A stretch of 38,268 nucleotides of DNA from an uncultured Pedobacter sp. (GTDB lineage Bacteria; Bacteroidota; Bacteroidia; Sphingobacteriales; Sphingobacteriaceae): assembly GCF_946479715.1 (NCBI RefSeq), contig NZ_CAMLHF010000025.1, positions 1 to 38,268 of the forward strand, given 5' to 3'. Every line of letters starts with the position of its first letter. Position 1 is the stretch's first letter. The notes below the pieces were generated by a model. That model was not told the DNA's origin, did not search any database, and was given only the letters and a program-made list of their open reading frames with translations. The position numbers and the translations under genes were made by a program. Below, one piece after another: positions 16,547-26,531 of the stretch.

Positions 16547-17263
16547 TTAGGTAAGATCGAAAAGGCTGTTAACCCCTAAAAGTTTACGACAGGTAAAGCC
16601 TTCGGCATATGTTGTTCCAATTGATTTACCAAACTCACGCGCCCGGCCAATTACACTTTCAAAAAAATCTGGCGAGGAAATATAGGTATCTGGCCCATCC
16701 AGTTCAGGGTTGAAGAATTGAGTTTTAAATGCTTTTATGGAAGCTAACTTAGTTTCAATATATGGGGTAATATCGATAATGATATCGGGTTTAATATAAC
16801 GATCCTGAATGTATTGGAATTGTAACCGTGGTCGCCATGCTTGTTGTTTCACTCCGTTAAGCTCGGTAGTTATCTTTGGCAGTCCTGAAAGGAAGCAGGC
16901 ATCATTAGCAAGATCTCCGGCCCTGCCATGATCAGGGTGTCTATCGTGCAGGGCATTGGTTAATATAATCTCTGGCTGATACTTGCGGATCATTTTGACA
17001 ACTTCAAGCTGATGTTCTTCATCATTCTTAAAGAAACCATCTTTAAACCTTAGGTTTTCACGCGTCTGGAGGCCAAGTATTTTGGCAGAATCGGCAGCTT
17101 CTTCATCACGGGTTTCTGCCGTACCTCGTGTGCCGAGCTCTCCTCTGGTAAAATCGACTATTCCTACTTTTTTACCTAGGGCAATGTGTTTGGCTATAGT
17201 TCCTGAACATCCCAATTCTGCGTCGTCTGGATGAACGGCAAGCACCAATATATCTAACTTCAT
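16547..17263 (-). CDS. bshB1: N-acetylglucosaminyl-malate deacetylase of bacillithiol synthesis
   Basis: 238 aa, LmbE/PIG-L fold. The zinc motif His11-Pro-Asp-Asp14 is in 'LAVHPDDAELGCSG', and the second metal cluster in 'ALHDRHPDHGRAG' (His109, His112). 'DFTRGELGTRGTAETRDEEA' is characteristic of the BshB1 subgroup rather than general LmbE proteins. It removes the acetyl group from GlcNAc-malate, the second step of bacillithiol synthesis, in the cytoplasm. The bshA and bshC genes are not in the window. It sits 27 bp after a peroxidase gene on the same strand. Confidence 0.93.
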   Translation of the reverse strand: MKLDILVLAVHPDDAELGCSGTIAKHIALGKKVGIVDFTRGELGTRGTAETRDEEAADSAKILGLQTRENLRFKDGFFKNDEEHQLEVVKMIRKYQPEIILTNALHDRHPDHGRAGDLANDACFLSGLPKITTELNGVKQQAWRPRLQFQYIQDRYIKPDIIIDITPYIETKLASIKAFKTQFFNPELDGPDTYISSPDFFESVIGRAREFGKSIGTTYAEGFTCRKLLGVNSLFDLT

Positions 17264-17290
17264 GATGTGTATAGTTTATAAAAGATTGCT

Positions 17291-17767
17291 TTAAAGCAAT
17301 TTCTGTATTTTCTTTTTTACTTTGGATGAAAGTGGTGTGGTAAATGGGAAAAAATAATCTACTACCTCACCATCTTTATTGATTAAATACTTGTGAAAAT
17401 TCCATCTCGGGGTTGATTTTTGAGTCAGGAATTTGAAAAGCGGATGCGCATGGCTTCCGCGAACCATTATTTTATCGAACACAGGGAACTTAACGCCATA
17501 GTTAACCTCGCAAAAGGTATCTATTTCTTTTCCATCCAGAGGTTCCTGCCTGCCAAAATCATTTGATGGAAAACCCAGCACTTCGAAACCCTGGGCACTA
17601 TATTCATCTCTTAAGTCTTGTAATTCTTTTAACTGAGGTGCAAAACCGCATGCAGATGCAATATTTACAACCAGAAGTACTTTATCTTTATAATCAGAAA
17701 GGTTTTTGTCAGAGCCATTAATCAGTTTTGCTTTAAATTGATGTATACTTTTGGATTTATCAGCCAT
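17291..17767 (-). CDS. Glutathione-peroxidase-fold thiol peroxidase
   Basis: 158 aa, standard length. The peroxidatic Cys40 is in 'NIASACGFAPQLKEL' and is encoded TGC, so this is the cysteine rather than selenocysteine form. The other tetrad residues are Gln74 ('NDFGRQEP') and Trp122-Asn123 ('PRWNFHKYL'). Cys86 in 'DTFCEVNYGVKFPVF' could be the resolving cysteine. It reduces hydrogen peroxide or organic peroxides with thioredoxin or a low-molecular-weight thiol. Since bshB1 is the next gene, 27 bp away, bacillithiol is a possible reductant; this is inference. It begins 5 bp after the stop of the DUF4294 gene. Confidence 0.93.
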   Translation of the reverse strand: MADKSKSIHQFKAKLINGSDKNLSDYKDKVLLVVNIASACGFAPQLKELQDLRDEYSAQGFEVLGFPSNDFGRQEPLDGKEIDTFCEVNYGVKFPVFDKIMVRGSHAHPLFKFLTQKSTPRWNFHKYLINKDGEVVDYFFPFTTPLSSKVKKKIQKLL

Positions 17768-17772
17768 AGGTT

Positions 17773-18390
17773 CTATTGATAAAACCCTGAAGAAATAATG
17801 ATGGATTCGATATCTCTCTCTTCTTGCGGGTTATATGTGCTTTTCAAATTATGCCCTACTACCCTTGCAACAGATTGGTACAGGAACGCGGTAAAACCTC
17901 CCTTAGTTTCTTTCACAATATCGTAGGTTGTTCTGCCCAGTTCACGATCGATCAGTTTGGTAAGTATTTGACCCTGGGTTATGGTAAGTTCTTTTATTTC
18001 TCTGTTAAACATGTCTTTAATTTCTTTATCACATTGTTTAACAAGTTTTTTCTGTTCTCTTTTTTCTTGTGTTAGGGCCAAATCCTTTTCCAGTTGCTCA
18101 TATCGTTGTTTTGCATAAAGAGCATAAGGCATCACCTTCATCACATTATACCTCAATCTGCTATAGGCAGCCCGTTCAGCCGGGGATTTGAATATTCTGA
18201 CACCATATATAACAACCTCCTGTAAAGGTATCCATGGTATCATTTCGCCGTTATCATTAGTTCCGGCAACACGAATAGTATCATTTTTTCCAAGTACAGG
18301 CATTTTTATAGTAACGCCATTAACCTGCGCCCTAACCTGGGCACCGCTAATAATGACAATTAACAGAATAAATAACCTATAAAATTTCAT
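17773..18390 (-). CDS. DUF4294 domain protein, exported
   Basis: 205 aa with an N-terminal signal peptide (FYRLFILLIVIISGAQVRAQ). The mature protein has the DUF4294 pattern: 'LQEVVIYGVRIFKSPAERAAYSRLRYNVMKVMPYALYAKQRY', excerpted only in part as 'LQEVVIYGVRIFKSPAE' and 'RLRYNVMKVMPYA', followed by a charged coiled-coil segment (about 105-135) and 'LTKLIDRELGRTTYDIVKE'. The family is confined to Bacteroidota and has no established function. First gene of a close-packed unit with the peroxidase and bshB1. A near-consensus -7 sequence TACCTTTA lies just upstream on the minus strand. Confidence 0.85.
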   Translation of the reverse strand: MKFYRLFILLIVIISGAQVRAQVNGVTIKMPVLGKNDTIRVAGTNDNGEMIPWIPLQEVVIYGVRIFKSPAERAAYSRLRYNVMKVMPYALYAKQRYEQLEKDLALTQEKREQKKLVKQCDKEIKDMFNREIKELTITQGQILTKLIDRELGRTTYDIVKETKGGFTAFLYQSVARVVGHNLKSTYNPQEERDIESIIISSGFYQ

Positions 18391-18705
18391 AAATTTATAC
18401 CCCTATAAAGGTAAAGCTAATTTATATTTTAGTTTTCATTTTCAACTCTAATATAATCTTTTAACGATAAAGAGCCATATTTTTTACGTAAATAATACAA
18501 TACAAGTCAAATAATGACAAACTTAAATTTGGAAGAATTATTGCTCATATTAGTTACATCTTTATAAAAAACTTATATTGATAAAAGGGAGCGTAATCAA
18601 CCGGGCAAACCAGCTCAACCGTTAATTACAAAAAACTAGTAGTAAAGCAATAACATGGAGGCTGTAGCTGGCAGAATTCATAACAACCAAAAAAAGGAAA
18701 CACGA
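18391..18705. other. Divergent intergenic region, DUF4294 gene / relA
   Basis: 315 bp. TAAATTTG at 18524-18531 is a perfect -7 match on the plus strand but lacks a good -33 partner; it would give relA a leader of about 170 nt. GTCA-AATAA-TGAC at 18506-18518 is a short inverted repeat just before it. An ATG at 18655 opens the relA frame 17 codons early. No other element was recognised. Confidence 0.45.
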
Positions 18706-20913
18706 ATGAAAAACGCTTTAGTGATTGATTTAGAAGCAGAGAAGCAAGAGATCCTAAAAAGATACAGGGCACTTTTACGCGCCTGTAAGCCGACACTTCA
18801 AAGGGGGGATAAAAAGGAAATCAGAAAAGCATTTGACATGGCTCTGGAAAGCCACAAAAACATGCGTAGAAAATCTGGAGAGCCATATATTTACCACCCT
18901 ATTGCCGTGGCTCAGATTGCAGCAGAAGAAATTGGACTTGGAACCACCTCCATTGTATGCGCATTGCTTCATGATGTGGTAGAAGATACAGACATTACGC
19001 TTGAAGATATAGAACGTGAATTTGGAAAGAAAACAGCAAAAATTATTGATGGGCTAACCAAAATCTCGGGAGTATTTGATTACAACAGTTCTTTGCAGGC
19101 AGAGAATTTCAGAAAAATGTTACTTACTCTGGCTGACGACGTAAGGGTAATTTTAATTAAGCTTGCCGACAGGCTGCATAACATGCGGACTATGGATTTT
19201 ATGCCAAGGCAAAAACAATTAAAAATTGCTTCTGAAACCATTTATCTATATGCCCCGCTTGCACACAGGCTAGGTTTATATGCCATTAAGTCTGAACTGG
19301 AAGATCTTTCAATGAAATATCTTGAACCAGATACTTATAAATACATAGCAACTCAACTAAATGAGAAAAAAGCTGAACGAACCTTATTTATTAAAAGATT
19401 TGTTGAGCCTATAAATGAAATATTGGCAGAACAAGGCTTAACAGCTGATATTTACGGCAGGCCGAAGTCTATCCATTCGATATGGAATAAAATGAAGAGC
19501 AAAAATATTCCTTTTGAAGAGGTATATGATCTTTTTGCAATCAGAATTATATTAGACAGTGCCCCTGAACATGAAAAAGCAGATTGCTGGAAAGCATACT
19601 CTATTGTAACGGATCTTTATCGCCCTAATCCGGATAGGTTGCGCGACTGGGTTTCTTCTCCAAAAGGAAATGGCTACGAATCGTTGCACACTACTGTTAT
19701 GGGGCCTAAAGGTCAGTGGGTAGAAGTACAGATCCGTACTCAGCGAATGAATGAAATTGCCGAAAAAGGATTTGCTGCCCACTGGAAATACAAGGAATCT
19801 TCTAATGACAATGGTCTGGACCAATGGATTATGAAGGTTAGAGAGATGCTAAATAACCCTGAAGCTAATGCGTTAGATTTTCTTGACGACTTTAAGATGA
19901 ATTTATTCTCTGATGAGATCTTCATTTTTACTCCTAAAGGTGCCTTGTTACAACTACCTCTAGGTGCAACAGCACTTGATTTTGCCTTTGAAATACATAC
20001 TGATGTAGGTGCAAAATGTATTGGAGCTAAGGTAAATCATAAGCTTGTGCCGCTTTCATATAAGCTTCAGAACGGCGATCAGGTCGAAATCATCACCTCC
20101 AGCAAGCAAACACCAAAAGAAGACTGGCTAAATATTGTTGTAACAGCAAAAGCTAAATCTAAAATCAAATCGTCTTTAAAAGAGGAAAAAAGAAAGATAG
20201 CTGATCTAGGTAAAGAAACTTTGGAGCGTAAGCTTAAATCTTTAAAAATCACTTACAATACAGATAATTTAAACAAGCTTACTTATTTCTTTAAGCTACC
20301 ATCAACCCAGGAACTTTTTATAGCAGTTGCAAATGGCAAAATTGAAGTAAAAGATTTGAAAGATTACCTGGCAAGTGAGAAAGAGATTGAAAACAGAGGT
20401 GCTGATAGAAATGATCATCAAAAGATTGAAACACTGCTCAACAAGGTAAAAGGTCCTGAATCTGACACTTTATTGATTGGCGAAGATCTGCAAAAAATAG
20501 ACTATACTTTGGCTGCATGTTGTAATCCAATACCAGGAGATGATGTTTTTGGATTTGTAACTGTAAATGAAGGAATTAAAATACATCGTACAAATTGTCC
20601 TAACGCAGCACAATTAATGGCTAACTACGGGTATAGGGTTGTTAAAGCAAAATGGAATAAACAACAAGAGCTTACATTTTTAACGGGCTTACACATTATT
20701 GGAATAGATGATGTAGGATTAATTAACAATATTACAAAAGTTATCTCTAATGATTTTAAGGTAAATATGCGTTCTATTACTGTAGATACCGATAATGGTA
20801 TTTTTGATGGTTCAATAATGATCTTTGTAAATGATAAGGAGCACTTAGACAACCTGATCGAAAATCTGCTTCGGGTTAAAGGTGTAACGGGAGTTACTCG
20901 CTTTGATGCCTAA
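18706..20913 (+). CDS. relA: Bifunctional (p)ppGpp synthetase/hydrolase, RelA/SpoT family
   Basis: 735 aa from 18706. The frame opens at 18655, but ATG 18706 has an AAGGAAA ribosome-binding-like sequence 8 nt upstream and starts with the family-typical 'MKNALVIDLEAEKQEI'. Domains in order: HD hydrolase with 'YIYHPIAVAQIAAEE', 'ALLHDVVEDTD' and 'VILIKLADRLHNMRTM', apparently intact; the synthetase with 'DIYGRPKSIHSIWNKM' and 'SPKGNGYESLHTTVMGP'; TGS ('IFTPKGALLQLPLGATALDFAF'); a zinc-finger/helical region with 'AACCNPIPGDDVFGF' and 'IHRTNCPNA'; and a C-terminal ACT domain. It makes and degrades the stringent-response alarmone. fur and purA follow on the same strand. Confidence 0.95.
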   Translation: MKNALVIDLEAEKQEILKRYRALLRACKPTLQRGDKKEIRKAFDMALESHKNMRRKSGEPYIYHPIAVAQIAAEEIGLGTTSIVCALLHDVVEDTDITLEDIEREFGKKTAKIIDGLTKISGVFDYNSSLQAENFRKMLLTLADDVRVILIKLADRLHNMRTMDFMPRQKQLKIASETIYLYAPLAHRLGLYAIKSELEDLSMKYLEPDTYKYIATQLNEKKAERTLFIKRFVEPINEILAEQGLTADIYGRPKSIHSIWNKMKSKNIPFEEVYDLFAIRIILDSAPEHEKADCWKAYSIVTDLYRPNPDRLRDWVSSPKGNGYESLHTTVMGPKGQWVEVQIRTQRMNEIAEKGFAAHWKYKESSNDNGLDQWIMKVREMLNNPEANALDFLDDFKMNLFSDEIFIFTPKGALLQLPLGATALDFAFEIHTDVGAKCIGAKVNHKLVPLSYKLQNGDQVEIITSSKQTPKEDWLNIVVTAKAKSKIKSSLKEEKRKIADLGKETLERKLKSLKITYNTDNLNKLTYFFKLPSTQELFIAVANGKIEVKDLKDYLASEKEIENRGADRNDHQKIETLLNKVKGPESDTLLIGEDLQKIDYTLAACCNPIPGDDVFGFVTVNEGIKIHRTNCPNAAQLMANYGYRVVKAKWNKQQELTFLTGLHIIGIDDVGLINNITKVISNDFKVNMRSITVDTDNGIFDGSIMIFVNDKEHLDNLIENLLRVKGVTGVTRFDA

Positions 20914-20951
20914 AATTGCTAAAAAATCATAGAGTTTTATATAAAAAATGG

Positions 20952-20959
20952 TACCTTTG
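20952..20959 (+). promoter_or_regulatory. -7 element TACCTTTG upstream of fur
   Basis: Perfect TAnnTTTG match 17 bp before the fur ATG, inside the 63-bp gap after relA. No convincing -33 element at the right spacing. Suggests fur can be transcribed independently of relA. Confidence 0.45.
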
Positions 20960-20976
20960 AAAGGAGTTTAAAAACT

Positions 20977-21468
20977 ATGTCTACAAACCACAACAGCGAG
21001 TTGGTAAGAAAGATTTTCGAAGCCTATCTCGAAAATAAAAGCCTGAGAAAAACACCGGAGCGTTTTGCCATCTTAGAAGAAATCTATTCAAGAGATGATC
21101 ATTTCGATGTAGAGACCCTCTATATCCATATGAAAAACCAAAAATACCGTGTTAGCAGGGCTACAGTATACAATACTTTAGAGTTATTGGTTTCATGCGA
21201 TTTGGTTACCAAACATCAGTTTGGCAAAAACATGGCTCAGTTTGAAAAATCATACGGCTATCATCAGCATGATCACATCATCTGTATTGATTGCGGTAAA
21301 GTTGTAGAATTCTGCGACCCACGTATTCATCAGATCCAGAGTATGGTTGGCGAACTGTTAAAGTTCGAAATTAAACACCACTCTTTAAATCTTTACGGCG
21401 TTTGTTTTGATTGCTCTGCTAAGGCATCAATGGAAAATCAGAATGCCGCTATTAAACATGCAAGTTAA
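20977..21468 (+). CDS. fur: Fur-family metalloregulator
   Basis: 163 aa. Winged-helix DNA-binding domain over about residues 10-90 with 'LRKTPERFAILEEIYS', 'HFDVETLYIHMKNQKYRVSRATVYNTLELL' (quoted in part as 'RVSRATVYNTLELL'). The dimerisation domain has the metal sites: 'YHQHDHIICIDCGKVVEFCDP' with the His-x-His-Asp-His cluster and the first Cys pair (CIDC), and a second Cys pair 'CFDC', a structural Zn site of the Fur/PerR type. Iron (Fur) or peroxide/manganese (PerR) sensing cannot be told apart from sequence. It lies between relA and purA. Confidence 0.9.
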   Translation: MSTNHNSELVRKIFEAYLENKSLRKTPERFAILEEIYSRDDHFDVETLYIHMKNQKYRVSRATVYNTLELLVSCDLVTKHQFGKNMAQFEKSYGYHQHDHIICIDCGKVVEFCDPRIHQIQSMVGELLKFEIKHHSLNLYGVCFDCSAKASMENQNAAIKHAS

Positions 21469-21502
21469 AATTCAATTATTATATTTCCATTTTTAAATTT
21501 AA

Positions 21503-22783
<1,281 letters not shown>

Positions 22784-22801
22784 TTTCTCTGAAATAAAAT
22801 T

Positions 22802-22830
22802 AAAAAAGGCGGCTATTTGTCGCCTTTTTT
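22802..22830 (+). terminator. Intrinsic terminator after purA
   Basis: AAAAAAGGCG (22802-22811) and CGCCTTTTTT (22821-22830) form a 10-bp perfect stem with a 9-nt loop and terminal T run, 18 bp after the purA stop. Confidence 0.9.
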
Positions 22831-22854
22831 CGTTTATGCTATTCTGATATTCTA

Positions 22855-22862
22855 TACATTTG
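22855..22862 (+). promoter_or_regulatory. -7 element TACATTTG upstream of pabB
   Basis: Perfect TAnnTTTG match 10 bp before the pabB ATG and just after the purA terminator, so pabB starts a new transcript with a very short leader. Confidence 0.5.
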
Positions 22863-22872
22863 CGCAAACAAA

Positions 22873-24126
22873 ATGAAAGTACAGGATTTAGATTCGTTTA
22901 AAGAAAAAGCGTTGCAATGGGCCAACACATTTGATGTTTGTTGTTGCTATGATTCGAACAGCTATCCTGATTCCTATGGAGAATTCGATTTCCTATTAGC
23001 CGTTGGCATTAAAGAGTCGATTAATCTTAAATACGGTGCTGCTTTTGATTCCCTGAAAGAATTTTATGAAATCCAGAAAAACTGGATGTTCGGATTACTG
23101 AGCTACGACCTTAAAAACGAGGTTGAACAATTAGACTCAGGAAATTCTGACCGTCTTAATTTTCCGGATTTGTTTTTCTTTGTTCCCAAATACCTCATTG
23201 CAGTGGTTAAAGGAGAAATAAAGATTATCCTTGGAGACCAAAGCCTGTTAAATCAAATTGAGAAATATAGCAGTGATGATCCGGAAACCCACTCTGGTAT
23301 TGAAATTCAAAGTAAATTATCAAAGGAGCTTTATATCAAAACAGTTGAGGAGCTACAAGAACATATTGTAAGAGGCGACATATATGAGGTTAATTTTTGT
23401 CAGGAATTCTTTGCTGAACACGCCCATATAAATCCATTAAATATCTATACAAAATTAAAAAAGGTATCTCCTACTCCATTTTCAGGTTTCTTTAAAATAA
23501 AGGATCAGTATATATTATCGGCTAGTCCGGAAAGATTTCTCTGTAAAAGAGGAAATAAACTGATCTCACAGCCGATTAAAGGAACTGCCAGACGAAGCAT
23601 CAACACAAAGGAAGACGAACTTATAAAGCTCAATCTGCAAAATGATGCTAAAGAACAGGCTGAAAATGTAATGATTGTGGATCTGGTCAGAAATGATCTG
23701 ACCAAAAGTGCGGTAAAGGGAAGCGTAGTAGTTGAAGAGCTTTTTGGAATTTATGGCTTCACCCAGGTTTATCAAATGATATCAACAGTTACTTGTCAGT
23801 TAAATCCCAGGATACATTTTATCGATGCCATAAAAAATGCTTTCCCTATGGGTTCGATGACCGGGGCACCGAAAATAAAAGCCATGGAGCTAATAGAAGA
23901 ATATGAATTTAGCCGCCGTGGTGCTTACTCTGGAACATTTGGATATATAACTCCTGAGGGCGATTTTGATTTTAATGTGATCATCAGAAGTATCTTGTAC
24001 CAATCATCATCAAAATATCTTTCCTTTCAGGTTGGAGGAGCAATTACATACGCATCTAATGCGACTGCCGAATATGAAGAGTGTATGCTCAAAGCATCAG
24101 CGATTATGCAAACTCTTGAAAACTAA
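22873..24126 (+). CDS. pabB: Aminodeoxychorismate synthase component I
   Basis: 417 aa chorismate-binding enzyme. 'YEVNFCQEFFAEH', 'SASPERFL', 'QPIKGTARR', 'VMIVDLVRNDL', 'FPMGSMTGAPKIKAMELIEEYE' and 'GAYSGTFGYITPEGDFDFN' give the full signature. Lys236 in P-I-K-G-T is the nucleophile of PabB enzymes; anthranilate synthases have Ala there, so this is PabB rather than TrpE. It aminates chorismate with ammonia from a PabA-type glutaminase (not in this window). The next step is supplied by the probable PabC at 10186-11025. Confidence 0.92.
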   Translation: MKVQDLDSFKEKALQWANTFDVCCCYDSNSYPDSYGEFDFLLAVGIKESINLKYGAAFDSLKEFYEIQKNWMFGLLSYDLKNEVEQLDSGNSDRLNFPDLFFFVPKYLIAVVKGEIKIILGDQSLLNQIEKYSSDDPETHSGIEIQSKLSKELYIKTVEELQEHIVRGDIYEVNFCQEFFAEHAHINPLNIYTKLKKVSPTPFSGFFKIKDQYILSASPERFLCKRGNKLISQPIKGTARRSINTKEDELIKLNLQNDAKEQAENVMIVDLVRNDLTKSAVKGSVVVEELFGIYGFTQVYQMISTVTCQLNPRIHFIDAIKNAFPMGSMTGAPKIKAMELIEEYEFSRRGAYSGTFGYITPEGDFDFNVIIRSILYQSSSKYLSFQVGGAITYASNATAEYEECMLKASAIMQTLEN

Positions 24127-24157
24127 AAAGCCTGCATCGTGATGAAGCAGGCTTTTT
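24125..24157. terminator. Bidirectional terminator between pabB and the M48 protease gene
   Basis: AAAAAGCCTGC (24125-24135) and GCAGGCTTTTT (24147-24157), an 11-bp perfect stem with an 11-nt loop and T runs on both strands. It overlaps the pabB stop and lies 5 bp from the convergent gene's stop, so it serves both. Confidence 0.9.
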
Positions 24158-24161
24158 AGTT

Positions 24162-24989
24162 TTATTTTATTGGTTTCCCGGATGTTGATTTATAATATTT
24201 CTGTGCTTCGGGTATACTTCTTTGTATCTGTGCTATCCTTGTAGCATCACTAGGGTGGGTGCTTAAAAATTCAGGTGGTTTCTGACTACCTTGAGAGGCA
24301 GCGGCCATCCTTTGCCAGAACGATGTTGCGCTTTGAGGATTATATCCTGCCATTGCCATAAAAATAAGTCCTAACCTATCTGCTTCTAGCTCTTGATTAC
24401 GCGAATAATTAAGCATCACTAAAGGTGTTCCTACTCCATATAGCGTATTAAATACAGATTGAGATTTTGCATTTTTTGATAATGCTACATTGCCCGCCAC
24501 ACCTAAACCTTGTGAAACCATTTGCTGCGACATACGCTCAGCCGAGTGTCCTGCAATAGCATGAGCAATCTCGTGGCCCATTACAGTAGCTAAACCAGCA
24601 TCATCCTGAGTAACGGGTAATAATCCTGTATAGACTACAATTTTACCACCAGGCATACACCAGGCATTCATTTCCTTATTTTCTACAACATTTACTTCCC
24701 ACTTATAATCCTTAATCAAATCTGCATAGCCGTTATTATTCATATAACTTTTTACAGATAATATAAGGCTGTTTCCTACACGTTTAACACGTTGAGCCTG
24801 GGCATTTGTTGAAGATAATACTGATGTCTTATTCTCAGTAAGGAACTGAGAATATGCCTGAAAAGCCATAGGCAATACCTGATCATCACTTACCAGATTT
24901 AGCCTGCTCCTGCCTGTTAAGGGAACAGTAGAGCACGAGGAAAACGCCAGGCCAATTGCTGTTACCCCGATTATCAATATCTTTTTCAT
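24162..24989 (-). CDS. M48-family metallopeptidase lipoprotein
   Basis: 275 aa. Signal sequence with lipobox FSSC (Cys19) predicts a lipid-anchored envelope protein. The zinc motif His139-Glu140-Ile-Ala-His143 ('VMGHEIAHAIAGHS') and a later 'NQELEADRLGLIFMAMAGY', whose Glu is the third ligand, define M48. 'MPGGKIVVYTGLLP' is also typical of the LoiP/BepA-like group, which handle misfolded outer membrane proteins. Last gene of the DUF4783-nadC-plsY unit, starting 10 bp after the plsY stop. Role in envelope quality control is inferred from the family. Confidence 0.93.
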   Translation of the reverse strand: MKKILIIGVTAIGLAFSSCSTVPLTGRSRLNLVSDDQVLPMAFQAYSQFLTENKTSVLSSTNAQAQRVKRVGNSLILSVKSYMNNNGYADLIKDYKWEVNVVENKEMNAWCMPGGKIVVYTGLLPVTQDDAGLATVMGHEIAHAIAGHSAERMSQQMVSQGLGVAGNVALSKNAKSQSVFNTLYGVGTPLVMLNYSRNQELEADRLGLIFMAMAGYNPQSATSFWQRMAAASQGSQKPPEFLSTHPSDATRIAQIQRSIPEAQKYYKSTSGKPIK

Positions 24990-24999
24990 TAGGTTAAGG

Positions 25000-25650
25000 T
25001 TAGTTAATTTGTCTTTTTTTAAACAGATATACTTTAGATTCTTTGCCTTTGAGTAGCCGCTCCAGGTTCTTTTGATGTGTTACCAGAATAAGTATGCAAA
25101 CACACATACCATATAAGACCTCGGATTTTACTGATGAATGAATTATGAACACTATGCTTAACGGAAAAGTAAATCCTGCACAAATAGAACTTAGTGAAAC
25201 ATATTTAGTTGCCAATAATACTACTACAAAAACCAGAACGCAAAACATTGCTGCCGTGAAGTTAACTGCCAAAATCATTCCAAAAAGAGTTGCCACTCCT
25301 TTTCCACCTCTAAATCCGGCAAATATGGGGAACAAATGGCCCATAACGGCAGTAACACCAAGGGCAAGCTCATAATTTATAAATTGGGAAGAATTTTGGG
25401 GACCGGTAACAGAGAGACCTATAAAGTATGCAAGCTTTGTTGCAGTGTAACCTTTTGCAATATCTATTGTCATTACTGCAATACCGGCTTTTTTACCTAG
25501 TACTCTGAATGTATTGGTTGCACCCGCGTTACCACTCCCATATTCACGAACGTCTACACCATAAAACGCCTGGCCAAGCCAAACTGCTGTTGGTATGGAA
25601 CCGAACAGGTATGCTAAAATAACTGCTGAAATAGAATAGATGGAAATCAT
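25000..25650 (-). CDS. plsY: Glycerol-3-phosphate acyltransferase PlsY
   Basis: 216 aa integral membrane protein with about five to six hydrophobic helices. The PlsY motifs are present: 'FGSIPTAVWLG' early, 'REYGSGNAGATNTFRVLGKKAG' (motif 1, quoted in part as 'GSGNAGATNTFRVLG'), 'IFAGFRGGKGVATLFG' (motif 2), and 'THQKNLERLLKGKE' near the C-terminus. It transfers an acyl group from acyl-phosphate to glycerol-3-phosphate, starting phospholipid synthesis. It begins 3 bp after the nadC stop and is followed closely by the M48 gene. Confidence 0.96.
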   Translation of the reverse strand: MISIYSISAVILAYLFGSIPTAVWLGQAFYGVDVREYGSGNAGATNTFRVLGKKAGIAVMTIDIAKGYTATKLAYFIGLSVTGPQNSSQFINYELALGVTAVMGHLFPIFAGFRGGKGVATLFGMILAVNFTAAMFCVLVFVVVLLATKYVSLSSICAGFTFPLSIVFIIHSSVKSEVLYGMCVCILILVTHQKNLERLLKGKESKVYLFKKRQIN

Positions 25651-25653
25651 AAC

Positions 25654-26496
25654 CTAAAAGGCTTTTAAACTCATGTCTAAACTCTTAACAGAATGCGTTA
25701 ATGCACCCATGGAAATAAAATCCACTCCACAAGCAGCGTATTCTGCAACATTTTCTTCAGTAATCCCTCCTGAGGCTTCTGTAATGTATTTACCATTAAT
25801 AACTTTAACGGCTTCTTTGAGATCGGCAAATGTAAAATTATCTAACATGATCCTATTTACATTACCATTCTTTAAAACCTCCTGTAGTTCGGACAAATTT
25901 CTAACCTCGATCTCAATATCAAGGGCTTTGTTCTTATCTTTTAGATACTGATTTGCTGAATTAATAGCATTTGCAATACCACCGGCATAATCAACATGAT
26001 TGTCTTTAATCAAAATCATATCGTATAATCCAATACGATGATTTACACCTCCACCAATCCTTACAGCCCATTTCTCCAGATACCTTAATCCGGGAGTGGT
26101 TTTTCTTGTATCCAGGAGTTTAGTTTTATAATTACCTAAAAGCGCGACCACGTGGTTTGTTTTTGTTGCAATTCCACTCATACGCTGCATGCAGTTTAAA
26201 ACCAGGCGCTCGGCCAACAGAATTGAATGTGTACTGCCTGATACTGTTAAAACAATATCTCCATATTTCACGGCAGCCCCATCTTTAATAAATACTTCTA
26301 CGATTAATCTAGGGTCAATATGATTGAAGATTTGCAATGCCAATTCTACTCCGGCAACTATCCCATCTTCTTTAATTAGCAATTTCGCTTTCCCCTGAGC
26401 ATTTGCAGGAATGGTTGATAAGGAGGTGTGATCTCCATCGCCCAAATCTTCCGCAACTGCATTTTTTATAAATTGATCTATAGTTAGCTTATCCAA
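25654..26496 (-). CDS. nadC: Quinolinate phosphoribosyltransferase (carboxylating)
   Basis: 280 aa, usual length. 'EDLGDGDHTS' at the N-terminus, 'AERLVLNCMQRMSGIAT', 'KLLDTRKTTPGLRYLEKWAVRIGGG' (quoted in part as 'LDTRKTTPGLR'), 'NHRIGLYDMILIKDNHV', and the C-terminal barrel segments 'IMLDNFTF' and 'EASGGITEENV' all match NadC. It condenses quinolinate with PRPP to nicotinate mononucleotide in de novo NAD synthesis. 35 bp after the DUF4783 gene and 3 bp before plsY. Confidence 0.97.
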   Translation of the reverse strand: MDKLTIDQFIKNAVAEDLGDGDHTSLSTIPANAQGKAKLLIKEDGIVAGVELALQIFNHIDPRLIVEVFIKDGAAVKYGDIVLTVSGSTHSILLAERLVLNCMQRMSGIATKTNHVVALLGNYKTKLLDTRKTTPGLRYLEKWAVRIGGGVNHRIGLYDMILIKDNHVDYAGGIANAINSANQYLKDKNKALDIEIEVRNLSELQEVLKNGNVNRIMLDNFTFADLKEAVKVINGKYITEASGGITEENVAEYAACGVDFISMGALTHSVKSLDMSLKAF

Positions 26497-26531
26497 AACT
26501 TAAATTTAAACCCAAAAATAGCATTTTACAA

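Noticed and set aside
17645..17650. Selenocysteine in the GPx-fold protein
   Set aside because: The active-site codon is TGC (Cys40), not TGA, so no recoding is needed.
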